Assembly: GCF_030272615.1 (NCBI RefSeq)
Contig: NC_081409.1
Span: 207,127,190 to 207,191,189, forward strand
Length of the DNA stretch: 64,000 bases
From: Cryptomeria japonica
Lineage: Eukaryota > Streptophyta > Pinopsida > Cupressales > Cupressaceae
Direction: 5' to 3'
This document shows positions 12,029-24,300 of the stretch, one piece after another (position 1 is the first letter of the stretch; each line of letters starts with the position of its first letter). Position numbers and translations under genes: made by a program. The notes beneath the pieces were generated by a model. It did not search any database. It saw only the letters and a list, made by a program, of their open reading frames with translations, and was not told the origin of the DNA.

Positions 12029-13383
12029 TGTAAAGACGCAATTGTTCTAATTCAATTAATAAAATGAAAAACTCTATTCTTAAATAAATTCATAATTCTA
12101 TTAATAAATTCACTTATTTCCCCTAGGTATTATCTGAAATTCAAAAGCAACATTTAATTAAGATTCTTACATACACAAATTTCATGAACGATATCACACT
12201 TCTATATTCAATAATAGATATAAAAGGAATCTTTACAACTTAGACTATCTTCATATTAATTCAATCATACTATACATCATTATTGATTACAATACAAATC
12301 TTGGGCTTTCCAATTAGCTTAAAGGTGAATTATATAAATATTACAAGTATTTCAAATATGTGACATGATACATCCTTTGATCTTCAATTTCACAAACTAT
12401 CTTCAATGGAATCTTTAGTATGAAAACGAGAACAAAATTCTGGTGCTTTTTCCACCCAACCTTGAAGTATATACTTCCTTGGAATTCTTAATCAATTTAG
12501 AATACTCGACCCTGCACGAATTGCTTAGCAAGAAGAATTCGATATACAAGATAGAATCTAGTGCGTGCCTTAGAATTATACATGTATTTTCTATTATTCT
12601 AACTCTATTAAGAAATAAGAAAGATCATAACAAGGATATGATAAAGAACATAAATAAATTCATCTATTTCAATGGTCAATAAGTTACTTGGCCGAGTATA
12701 ATGCCATGCATAGCAAATAAACATAGTTTGGAAAAGAAAACTATTTTCTGTATAATTCCACATTCGGCACCCGTCCCGGAAGATAAAATTTCCACTATCA
12801 CATGTCTAGTTATTCATTCATCTAGAATGTCTAACTTTTCTCTATATAAATCCAATATCATCTATAATTTGGAAAAAGGCCAATCTTTCATTTTCAATCA
12901 TTATAAGGTAAATCTCATTTAAGAAGGTGTAACACATGTATGCACATTTTTCATATAAACAAAATACAAGTTTGGAAATATGAGGACACATTCTTTCGAA
13001 TCATACTTTAGTAATGTATCCTAAGTATATGATTATCATGTATAAACTCCAAATTTTGTCCTTAATTCCTATGTTTCAATTTTTATTCTGAAAGAAAATA
13101 ACATGAGTGATCTATTTCTAATTATTGTTTGAATGATTATAATATCATGTGAACACTTTGGTGTTCTATTTTGTTGTGTTTGTCTTAGGTATTCTAAAGA
13201 AAATAATCTAATGATTACAAGCTTTGGAGTTGTCTCTTTTCAGTTTCAAGTTTTGAGAAAACATAAGAACAACAAACAAAGAAATCCAACTATACAGAAA
13301 ATATCATGTATATGCTTGCATATATGTATATGTGTACGTATTTATATATATAAATGTATATATATAAGTACGTGCATATATAA

Positions 13384-13385
<2 letters not shown>

Positions 13386-13414
<29 letters not shown>
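13386..13414. repeat. (AT)n microsatellite
   Basis: Uninterrupted AT dinucleotides inside the solo LTR. Confidence 0.95.
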
Positions 13415-13417
<3 letters not shown>

Positions 13418-13737
13418 CAATGATTTATCACTATGAATTTCGACATAAAATAAAGACAATTAAGCTATGATCATTCATCTTTCAAAGGTAAACTGAAAAA
13501 GTTTACATTATGTGTATTCTGGAAAAGTTCTTCATTTGCATAAGTCTGAAAATACTTATCTTCAGTTTCACGATTTTGTTTACAATTTTTCGTTATATAT
13601 ATATATATATATATGTTCCATTTAAAGTTTGTCACAGTGAAAGCTCTATTCTGACACAAAGATTTCTGCATATAAATACATCTATTCCTGTGTATATATA
13701 AACAAATTTACTGAATAGCTTTCTGTACATGATTATG

Positions 13738-13846
<109 letters not shown>

Positions 13847-14456
13847 ATATAAATATATATCTATATATGTTCATAATATATGCTGAATCATTCCACTGCA
13901 CTCAGAAAATACATATTTGACCAACATAGTACCTATGTTTTGGAAATCAAGCATACTTATTTGCAAAACTAGAGACTCATGATGACCAACCTATGAATAT
14001 TGTGCAATTTGCCAATGGATATCACAGTATTCCAACCCTATCCTTTGTCGCAGTTCACTATTTCCTTCTGGGTGTATGAATTTAATGCCTTTTCTGAGCC
14101 AAAATATCACTTTTTGAATCCTTTTGAATACTTTCTTTTTATTTTGATAAAATTCCCCAATACCTTCCAATGATGCGTATGATTCTCTTATCTCCCACCA
14201 AAGACTAGAAGTTCACGAGTTTACCACCCACGCACTGCTATTTTCTGCAGTGGTGGCATGGGGCTTTATGGGTCTACGCTTGACCCAACACAAAGGTTTT
14301 TCCTAACAAACCAACCGAAAACATAAACATTCACCCTTATAATATGACATTTGTTACTTCAAGAAACATGTGACAGTCACCATTCAGTGTCAATGCATAA
14401 TACAACATGCATTTCAAATTTGGAATCCCATGCCAAGTCTACCATTATAGTGTATA

Positions 14457-14460
<4 letters not shown>

Positions 14461-14510
<50 letters not shown>

Positions 14511-14585
14511 ATGTATATATATATATTTATATGTATATGTATATATATATATTTATATGTATATGTATATACATATACATTGATT
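14461..14585. repeat. (AT)n followed by TATG-rich microsatellite
   Basis: About 38 bases of AT pass into mixed ATGT/ATAT units up to about 14585. It is a compound microsatellite inside the solo LTR. Confidence 0.9.
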
Positions 14586-14887
14586 AAGGTAACTAAATTT
14601 CATGATAATAAGATGTGTATATATATCATAATTATATACATATATATGTATATGATCGAATCAATATATTCGAAATCATACACTTATATATATATATAAT
14701 TATCAAAATACAAAAATAAACAGTTAAGTACAATATTTCATCCATCTGCGCACAAAGAACGTATAAATCTATGATCAATATGTATATTTAACCTAATATT
14801 TAAAATTAAATCTTGTTTTTAACTAAAACATATCTTTTTTTACAATCACCCATGCAACTTTGAATTTAATTCAATCTAAAAATTAAG

Positions 14888-14888
<1 letters not shown>

Positions 14889-14952
<64 letters not shown>
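14889..14952. repeat. (CA)32 microsatellite
   Basis: Sixty-four bases of perfect CA repeat inside the solo LTR, followed by the only GC-richer stretch of that LTR (14953-15075). Confidence 0.95.
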
Positions 14953-14953
<1 letters not shown>

Positions 14954-15309
14954 TCTAAGGTGGTGTGTGAGATTCCATCTATTCTACCGAAGTCCATGAG
15001 CTAAGAGAACTCTACCTGAACCCCGTTCTCGCCTTCATCCGCGTTCACCTATTCCCGCATTCACTTGCACTCAATTGCTCATTAGCAATGACGATCCCCA
15101 ATTTCATAATAAAAATAATACTGATCATTCAATTGCATTTGCATATCAAAAAGGAACACAATTTAAGTCATTCCACTGCATTTAAATTTCCATTTCATTA
15201 TCTTTTAATTTTACTTAAAACTTCATTTCCATTTCAATTTCATTTCATAAATGAAAAATAAGCATTATTTTCCTAATCAAATACTCATAGTTAAATATAG
15301 TTCATGACA

Positions 15310-15536
15310 CAAGTGCTATTAATATGTCAAAGAATCTGGTGCAACATTCAAGGACTAAACATGTGTCAATCAAATATCATTACTTGAGGGAACATGTTAG
15401 TGAAGAGAAAGTGAAGCTGGAGTATGTATCTACAAAGGAACAAATTGCTGATATTTTCACTAAGCCTTTTCCTGTAGAGACATTTGTCTATTTGAGAGAC
15501 AAGTTGGGTGTATCTATCCCTCATAATGAGTACTAG
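15310..15536 (+). pseudogene. copia-1 pol, RNase H C-terminus behind the insertion
   Basis: Continues the frame interrupted at 12028: the split codon region reads toward SAINMSKN, then LVQHSRTKHVSIKYHYLREH, and ends in the conserved EQIADIFTKPF and a stop at 15534-15536. This C-terminal RNase H motif is diagnostic for copia. The first 14 bases overlap the duplicated target site. Confidence 0.9.
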
Positions 15537-15838
15537 ATGCACTATGTTGCATCAATCCAGTGGATTTTAGAGCCTTATCTTTCTATCCGGATTGGTGAGT
15601 TGGTGCTGCTCCTTTGGTGGAGTAGTCTGTGTTTTAGGGGAGAGATTCCTGAGATTCATGTTCCTATTTTGGGAGAGAGAGTTTGGTTTTCTATTTCGAG
15701 AATCTTTGGCATTTTCATCAAATGGGGATAGATATCATGTGAAAAAATTCTTTATCTGTCTTGATCTTAGGGGGAGTTTGCTAGAGATATCTTCTTTCTT
15801 TGCATTGATTGTTTTTCACATTCATATGTTGCCATCAA
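15537..15838 (+). other. 3' untranslated region of copia-1
   Basis: Non-coding stretch between the pol stop and the polypurine tract. It contains two GGGGGAG or GGGGAGAG purine runs (about 15637 and 15770). Frames here look like chance. Confidence 0.6.
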
Positions 15839-15854
15839 TTCCAAATGGGGAGAT
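15839..15854 (+). other. Polypurine tract of copia-1
   Basis: TTCCAAATGGGGAGAT lies directly in front of the TGTTGG of the 3' LTR, in the usual position for plus-strand priming. Confidence 0.75.
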
Positions 15855-15963
15855 TGTTGGATATTGTGGAGTTTGCTAGACATTGCTTCTTCTAGGATAT
15901 GTTGTTGTCATTGATGTCAACATATTCCTATGATTTTCTCTAGTGAATACTGATTCACCCCCC
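15855..15963 (+). repeat. 3' LTR of copia-1, truncated
   Basis: Matches the first 108 bases of the 5' LTR with about 9 differences and then departs after TTCACCCCC. The last 30 or so bases, including the CCAACA end, are missing. Confidence 0.8.
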
Positions 15964-17815
15964 TTACTAATGCACCAAAAAAAAGATATTCAAAAGGTCT
16001 TAAACTAGGCTTTCCAAGATGACTAAAGGATATCCTCTATATACCACAAGGGTATGTGAAATTGAACTTTGTGAATTTGATCCCATTTACAAGTATGTGG
16101 CTAAGGTATAACCCCCTTTCACACAACCTCTCACCCTCAAGGGCCATTTGACATAAAAATAGGGCCATGCTAGAAACGATGATAATTCCCTTGGGGAACA
16201 AATTTTATTCTTCTCATTTTTTATACCTTGCAAACTTGTGTGGTTGAGGTTATCTCCTAGGGTGATAAAATTCTTAGGATGAATCCCTAAATGGAAATGA
16301 AGACAATTTTTTTTATACCCAAGATCAGCTTGCAATGCAAGGGGAGAGAATACACACATAGTTTCATTAGGAGAAAATCTAAATAAAAAAGAGATAAATA
16401 GAGTTTTTGATCCTTAAGATTGCTTTGTAGTGCTATAAGAGAGCATACACTCCACAAGTTTCTCAAAGATAAAACACACAATATTATTTTTCTCTCCAAA
16501 TATTTTTAATGTGCACCAAAAAATTGTTGAAGTTGATAGTTAAACCCAGAGCTCCTAGAAATCACCTGCAACCAAAGCACCCATCACATCTGAAGAGAAA
16601 AAACCATGAATATTCCATGCAACCCTCATAGAGAGATTTATCCAAGAAATCATGATAGATATTCTTACATCGAATTGATACAATGACTAGATATATTATG
16701 ATGAATACAAGAAATGCTTATTGCAGAATAAAGATAAAATCCTAGATCTAAAACATAGGTGGGGATTTAATTAGAGCATGACAAGTGTCTACATCCTATA
16801 AAATAAGACAACATATGCTGTATTTATCTCAATCTAATAAAATAAAGAATTCCCAAGTTTAGCTTAAGCAGATAAAGTAATAAGAGACCTAATTTCAAAT
16901 AATTAATTTGGTGATTGTCCTAATTAATCCAACACCACTTAAGATTAACATAGGGAGAAGTTAAAAACCTAATGATGAACACAACAATGAATGTATGGAT
17001 GCACGAATGGAGGTATATATGCGTCCTGACAACAAGACTTGATGAGGTACCCATGTATGTTAAAAAATGAACTCTCATATTGAGAGAAAATGATAAAACC
17101 ACATGAAATAAAACTCCTCTCCAAAATAGAGAAAATAAAATAACCACACTTAGTGAAAGAAGGATAGAAGAAGGACTCTATGTGACCCCCAATGAATTAT
17201 TTTGTCACACAAGTATAATAGATGTACCCCTAATAGGGAAGATATAACCTAGATATAAACCCTCCCATAAAGAAGTAGCTCTTGTACCAATGATGAAATC
17301 TTGAAGGAAAAACATGATCCACTAGCTGCAAAAATAATTTATCCCATTAGGAAGAAATAAATCCATTGGTGAGTGGAAAATCCATTCCCATAAACCCTAA
17401 TGGATAACATGACATTCTTTTGTCTTCTAGCATTTACTTTGTTCACTGTGAATTTTGTTTGTAATTTGCAGCATTGAAGTGGAGGTGTGAGGAAGCCAAG
17501 CATGCATGTTTGTCTATGTCTGGGTGAAGAAGAGTATAAAGGTGTGTGTATTTGCCTAATCACATGTGCCGGTCTTCCATAGTGAATGGAGTTGTGAAAG
17601 ATGAAATGCCATTTTTTTTCATTTTTTGTATGTTAAAATTGAATTTTTTTGGAAGTGTCTGCTATTTCCTTGTGCTAACCAAACAGAACGATGTTGTTTT
17701 ATTTGTCGAAAGGTTGGATGATAGGGCCCAACATGTTTTATTTGTTATATTGGCTTTGTATAACTTTGAAATTGTTGCAATGCCTCATTTTTGTAAGTAT
17801 TATGTTCCTCTAGCT
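15964..17815. other. No gene recognised; AT-rich intergenic DNA
   Basis: From 16085 to 16500 there are two or three loosely similar segments of roughly 100 bases (around TTTATACC...GCAATGCAAGGGGAGAG and TTGATCC...GTAGTGCTATAAGAGAG), which look like a decayed tandem repeat. The remainder has no feature I can support. Confidence 0.4.
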
Positions 17816-17819
17816 AGCC

Positions 17820-18625
17820 AACTATGCATATGTTTGTGTATATGCGTGTTTGTGTCTGTCATTCTCTCTCTATATATCATGCACACACACAAACATACAT
17901 ATATACACAAATGAAACATCCCTCTTCAATCCTTGTCCTAGTTACAAAAGTTATGTTCTTTAATTTTTTCTACTTAAGAAACAAAATGCCATAGAAAAAT
18001 CACGTTGATGCATATGTCTATGTGTATATGTGTTTATGTGTTTGTCATTCTTTCTCTCTATATATCATGCACTGACATACACATAAACATGCATATATAC
18101 ACATAAATATCAAACTTTCTGATCTCCTCCTCACCTATGAAATAGAATCCCTCATCGGTACAGATAAGTAACTCTCATATTAACAACCTACTTAATAAAT
18201 CCTAAAGCTTGATACGAAAAATGATTCAGTCTACCTAGTAACCTTGGTGTAATGTGTCATGTTTTTTAGTGTTCTATTTCTGTAGTCATACAATTATGCA
18301 TATGTATGTGTGTATATTTGTGTGATTGTATGTCTTTCAGTCTCTATCTATATATATCACGCACAAACCTATGTCTTCCCTTGCTATCGCTACCGCTCGT
18401 ATAATGCGTGTTTACCCTTGTTGTTGCCGCTGCTTGTATATTGCGTGTTTTCCATTGCCTATGTGCTCCAAAAAATCCGACTAACCTTCCTATTCAATCC
18501 ATTGGTACTCATATTTTTAGTATTTCATTTCTCTACTCAGCCAGTTATGCATATGTCATTTTCTCTCTATATGTCATGCACATGGACATGCACAGACATT
18601 AACATACATATATACATAGGCAATT
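17820..18625. repeat. Four degenerate copies of a microsatellite-like unit
   Basis: The order GCATATG, TGTGTATATG-rich stretch, CATTCTCTCTATATAT-CATGCAC, ACACACATAAACATACATATATACA recurs at about 17825, 18010, 18298 and 18547. The second half is roughly complementary to the first, so each copy is itself a loose foldback. Before the third and fourth copies there is also shared unique text (ATTTCTGTAGTCATACAATT, ATTTCTCTACTCAGCCAGTT), so the unit is larger than the simple repeat and was duplicated as a block. Confidence 0.65.
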
Positions 18626-20940
18626 ATATGTTGCATGTTATATATATGGAGAATGATACATACACAAACATAGACACATAGACATAGACATATGCATCAT
18701 TGGATGACTAGGAACATTAAAAATATCGTGTTGTGCCTATCACAAACAACTGTCCATGATTTTTGGAAAAGTCAATAACACAAAGTTTCTTACCACTTAT
18801 TCTAGGCACTCCCTGGCTAAACTAGCTTGAAAAAGGCAGGAAGAGTCAATAACCCAAAATTTATCAAAAGATCTGAGATGGTTGATTGTGATTAGCAGAA
18901 TTAGGTTGAAAATAGTGTTATAAAACTCATGTTATTGAGTTTTTCAAAAGTATTTTAAAAATCAAAGTCACAGCTAATTTTGCCGATCATAATTAACGAT
19001 TTGTAATTTTTCAAGATTTGTGCATTATTAATTTTTTTTGTGTTATTGACGTGCGGTTTTGGAGCCACTTTAGCCCCGGATGACATAGCTATTCGGGATC
19101 CAAAAATTTAGTGTTGTACTGATGACATGCATAACATACATGCATACCCATGCCCAGTTACAGGTGGGCCTATGCATGGGATGTGATGATGTGGACTTGC
19201 CGGAAAGGATGTCCACACATCATGTCATGTTGCTTGGTTTGGAGAGGCGTATAACACACAATCGGTCAAACCACCAGGAGACCGCAAAGTGCTTTGTTGG
19301 GAAGGCAGGAAAGTAGTGGGAGACAACTGTCTCCCACAACTGATATCGTACTATAATATGCAAGTAATTGGGGACAATAACTTGGAGACTTGACTTTGTC
19401 AGGGTTAGTTCAATAACAACACATTTAATGTTTATCTCTTCATGTTGTGTGGTCAATAACATGCAAAGCCATTAACTTGGAAGGCAAGAATTTCCATCGC
19501 ATGGGCAGTGACAATGTGGACATCATGTGGGCCCTAATGACATGGAATCGACATATAAAATGTTCACACCGTATGTCAGGTCATCAGATTTTTGGGTGCT
19601 TATAACATGCAATCGGTCTTTTGCAAACCCTCAGGGTTGCGACCGGAAATTGAGGAGTCTATAAATTATGGGATCTGGTGAAGCTAAAATGTGGATAGAT
19701 TGTCAATGCAAAAGCTTTCATGATTGCAGGGGCAAAGGATAGGCTTCATTGCAAGTGGGGAAGGAAAACCTAAGATGGGCTGCATAGAGACAGTTGTGGT
19801 CTTGTTATGTTTGTGTTTACTTTTTTTAGTATTCGTTGTATTCATTGTTCATTGAATAATTGTTTTTTTTACTGCTATCTTATTAGGACACATTGGAATA
19901 TTTTTATTATGTTTTAAGAACTTAAACCAAACACATTTTTACGCTATCTTCATCATACCTCTGGCACTATGGCTAACTGACACATATAATTTTGGCGATA
20001 TGCATTACTTAGAGTTAGTTTATATTGAATGTTTAATGCAATTTCAGATTTGAACATGTAGGTTTATTCTATGTGTCTTGAATTGCATTTACTTCCCACT
20101 GTAGACTACCACTAACACTAGTTATCCATGTAGGTTGTTCATTTTGAAGGACAATTGAGAAGTCCACTGAAACGCCCAAATTTTCTAGGTTTTTGCTCCC
20201 TCTACGTGCTTTGATATTACTTGCACTGCACTGTCTCCTTATTAATAATATTTAGGGCTTGTTTAATTTCTTATAAGAGGCATTTTTTATATATATTGAT
20301 GCATATTATTCTTCCATTCGGTAGAAATATTTGAATAAAATTCATGTATTTTATCAAGTAATATTGATGGTCCTTAGCTTAACACGTTAGTGAAGGAAGA
20401 AAACAATCAATGCAGTTGTGTGCTGCCTTATAGTGTTTTTTGTACATGTGCATCTTAGATAATAAGATATTATTCCTTGTTTTGAAATCAGTAGAAATAT
20501 TATTTATGGAAATTGGCCTCATGAAACCAATGTTAGTTACATGAACCTTATATCCAAATTCCTGCAGATGATGTGAATTGAAACAACTGTTCCGTATATA
20601 TGATATTCATCTGGATAAGAGAGTTTACATTCATCTGACTATTTGCATAAATATAGATTAGTAATGTTCCTCAATGAAAGAGTACCATGTGTTTTTGACA
20701 TTCCAATACCGATTTGAAATGATATGTGAAGTGCGGTGGGAGATGAGGGGATATTGTATGCATGCTATTGCAGTGGTGGAGATTTGTGATCGAGCCCTCC
20801 TCATCTATCTATCATCCTTGTTCTCCATTTTTCTACATTGAATAATTTATACTAGGTTATCAATTAATATCCCCATATCAAGTAAGAGATAGAATCTTTA
20901 GAATAGATACTTATTTGGAAAGAGATATGTCTTTCCAATA
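18626..20940. other. Intergenic DNA with dispersed GTTATTGAC motifs and a duplicated block
   Basis: The word GTCAATAAC or its complement GTTATTGAC occurs at about 18772, 18847, 18931, 19040, 19410 and 19452, the same word that forms the arrays at 29.6-31.05 kb. AAAACTCATGTTATTGAGTTTT at 18922-18943 is a perfect 8-bp-stem hairpin. Two related blocks of about 130 bases (19165-19290 and 19505-19630) share GATGTGGAC, GTCA, GTTGCTTGG or GATTTTTGGG and TATAACACACAATCGGTC or TATAACATGCAATCGGTC. The part from 19800 to 20940 shows nothing distinctive. Confidence 0.5.
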
Positions 20941-21723
20941 ATGAATTGGTGCTCTTTATTGACATTAATTAACATCAAAGAGTGTTTTCTGAGTTTGGAC
21001 GCTATCATGATGGACACTCCTATTCTACTGGAATCCACAAAGCAACAAATGTCTTTTTTTGGGAATATTTCGAAGAAGCGTTTGCTGATGGTTTTGGAGT
21101 CAAATCATCCTCTAGTTCTTCATGCCATAAAAAAGGTGCTAGGGAAGGAATTTCTCCGTGCCAAGAATAGATACCAAGTGAACATGAATATCACCTCTAT
21201 GTTTTTGGATTTGTGTATCAAAATGGAGGTAGGGAAACCCAAAATGAAGCTATTGTGCTCGAAGCTTTTTCACCACTATTTTTTGGGGGAAATAGACTTG
21301 GTGTTGGACAAAATTAATGATAAAAAATGTATCCCCATGGCTAATCATTATTACATTTTTTGTGAGGGAGTGAATGAAGTTAGGAAGTTCTAGTTAATTC
21401 AAACCATGGAATTGGAGGATTTCAACCGAAATAGGCTAGAAAGACAACACAATTTGAATTTCCTACTTTATGTGGCAGACTATATGATGCACCCAGATTT
21501 CTTTGACATGGGGCAGTTTGTTCATGATGAAAATATTCAGGAGAGGCAAGATATTGGTGTGACCAAGGATGATCAGATTGAGGAGGGAAACAATTGGGGT
21601 TTGGGCCTAGGTGAAATGTGGATACTCGAGGACATGAGGCTCATTGAAGAAATTGCTGCTGGTTCGGCCCATGTGAACTGTGGAATGGATTTCCTGATGA
21701 TTGTGAAAGCTCATACTGCATAG
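20941..21723 (+). pseudogene. Unknown ORF of about 260 codons with one in-frame stop
   Basis: Two frames, 20941-21393 and 21406-21723, lie in the same phase and are separated only by a TAG at 21391. Read together they give a protein of about 260 residues beginning MNWCSLLTLINIKECFLSLD and ending with an acidic region (HDENIQERQDIGVTKDDQIEEGN). I do not recognise the family. The run of codons without frameshift is longer than expected in this AT-rich DNA, so it was probably coding. No signal peptide or membrane segment is evident, and the amino-acid mix is that of a soluble protein. It might be an ORF of an undetected transposon or a host gene fragment. The true start could lie upstream in the same frame after a splice site. 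Confidence 0.4.
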
Positions 21724-24300
21724 ATGGTGCATGAAGCTATATCTTACTCCTCCAGTAGCAAGGAATGATGCTGGCCCTCTCTTTCCTCGTGTTTAGATCT
21801 ATTACTATTTCTTGTTGTTTGGTTTTAGAATTTTTCTGTAATCTTTGGATTTTAAGCGGTTAATAGTAGATATGGAGCATACTGGTGCTCTTTTTGTTCC
21901 CTATGCTCACTCTGAGCAGGTGAAGTGCTATGGTTTCTTGCTGTTTGTTTTATCATGTATGTGACAGAGGGATAACGATACATAGACATCTTTGATAAAA
22001 TTTTATAATCTACATGATACAACTTGCATGAGGAGTTTGTGGGCATTTTTACTTTGACAAAGGTTTTAATAGCATATAGATACCTCCGATTCTTGTAATT
22101 TTTTCCTACGCAACAATATAATGTGCTGGCCCATCTAGCTATTTATCGACTAAAAAAATTAGCGTGAAAGAGGGAGGAATTGAATCGCTACACAGTAGAT
22201 TGTGATGGAATGATTATCAGTGTTTTGTATGTTTTTTTATCGATCGTTAACGAAGTATAGTGACTGTATTATAATTTGGATGGGGACATCACATGCACCC
22301 TTTTTGAGAATATGCCTGATGGATCATAATCCATTATTTGTTGCAAATGCAACGAAACCAATCCTTATTACTATTACCAATGATATCAAGTGGCATGCAT
22401 ACAAATACTTAGGAGGGTCACTGCTTGTTGGTCGTATATAACATAGGCATCTGCGGGCCTCATTTCACAATGTGAAAATAATCAGTTGTGTTGCCATTCC
22501 AACCTTTGTCTTCAACGTGCAGTGTTATTGAGGTGTATAGAGAAAATATATTTGAAAATTTAGGAGACAAGATATAGACTTACTTCATCATCATCAATAG
22601 AGAACCTGGAATACCCACACAATGCAAAGCCAAATGAACTAAGCAATACACACATATAGTAAAATCTACTCCATTGCTCTTATATCACGGAAGACCTTGT
22701 GTTCAAAAAATGATGCTCTAAAAAGAACATGCACATGAATCTATGGTCAATGAATCTATGAAATATGACAAATGCAAAAAAAAAATGCTAGAATGCATAG
22801 AGCAGGCTCCAATGCTAGATTGATAAATTGTTAAATTGCATATTAGGATTGATGAAGATGGAAGAATCTTGCTATATGCAAGACCTTTTAGAAAATCGAG
22901 AGATAGAATTAAGATGGTTGGCTAGGATTAAAGGGTACATATATAGAATGATTAAATAATAAGTTGGCATGTAGAAGAAATTATAATAAAATAATGAAGG
23001 GGCTGGGCAAACGAAGATTAATAGATAAATGTCATGTGTCATAGACTGAAAAGTAAATGATTTAATTGTCCAAATAAAAATTTATTTATTTAATAGAGGA
23101 AGTGGGAGCAATTTAATAAATAAAATATTTATTTCATTTACGAAAATGATGATTGACATAAAATAAATTATTCATTTGAATGATGAAAGGCTTAGAAGGG
23201 GAAAAATGAATTAATTATATAAGTTAAAATTTATGATATATATATATATATATTTTTGAGATAAGTGCTATCTATAATGGGGATAGATCCCTATATTTCT
23301 TCAAAAAAGAGATTACATATTTCAACTTGACTCATACTAGCATTTTGAAATACCTACCATCCTTCCCTAACCAGACACAAACATACTTAAACACACATTC
23401 AACCTCACTATCATTCACTACACAACCTTCTAAGACACACTTACATAACACAATTTAAAAAATCCTATCATCAATACTCTGCATTTAGGCCTTAGATGCT
23501 ACATTTTAAATCCCACACAAACGTTTGCATTCAAAAATTTCCTAACCTCTGATGAAATAGAGGATCAGCGCTGCATACTCACCCAAATTGAAGAAGTTTC
23601 TCCATAGATGCCTCCAAAATCCACCAATCCTCTGAGTTCCCAAGCCTACAAAAAGGAGCCAGGTTGCCATTCATCACTGCACATCTGAAAACTTCCCATG
23701 CCTCCTCCCCAAAATTTCTTATCCTCTCCCTCTCAGCCTCCCTTTCCCTCTTCTCTCTTCTTACCCTCTCTTTCTCACTATCCTCTAAATCCTCCTTGTT
23801 GCCTTCTTCAGACCAAATATGTCACATGTGTTCAGAGCTATGTTCAAAGAAGCTACCGCTATTGCTTGACCTCTCTTTGAACCAGATGACACACCAAGAG
23901 TTGGCCACATTTCTCGATTGGTTGTGCCATATGAAAACTGCTTGCATGTAAGTGCAACAGATTCAATCAATGAGACAACATGTACTTTTTCTTGATTTTG
24001 TCATCCTTTTTAAGTCTTGTGATTGGGAGGTCGAATTTGTATACCTAGGAGGGAGTTGGGGCTTCAAATCTGAAGTAGGCACCAGTTGGCCATTCAATTT
24101 TGAAGCCATCAATAGGTGGTCTTCAAACTGACTGCACAACCATATCAGTAATCATATCTCTTGTTTTTATAACAATTTATTTCCACATGTGTGTGCTGTG
24201 ATTACTTGAAGTGGGGATTCATAAGTGAAAAAATAGACTACTTTATGGAGTTAAAAGCACTGTTGATGTCTGCTTTTTTATTCAATAACAACATGATAAC
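21724..24300. other. Intergenic; AT-rich LTR-like tract in the middle
   Basis: The stretch from about 22950 to 23260 is dominated by AAATAAATTTATTTATTTAAT-type words and by GGGAGCAATTTAATAAATAA, a texture common in LTRs of conifer gypsy elements, but no second copy, TG...CA boundary or primer site was found. A (TA)n run lies at 23236-23253. The region 23640-23950 is CT-rich with short frames that do not look like proteins. Confidence 0.35.
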
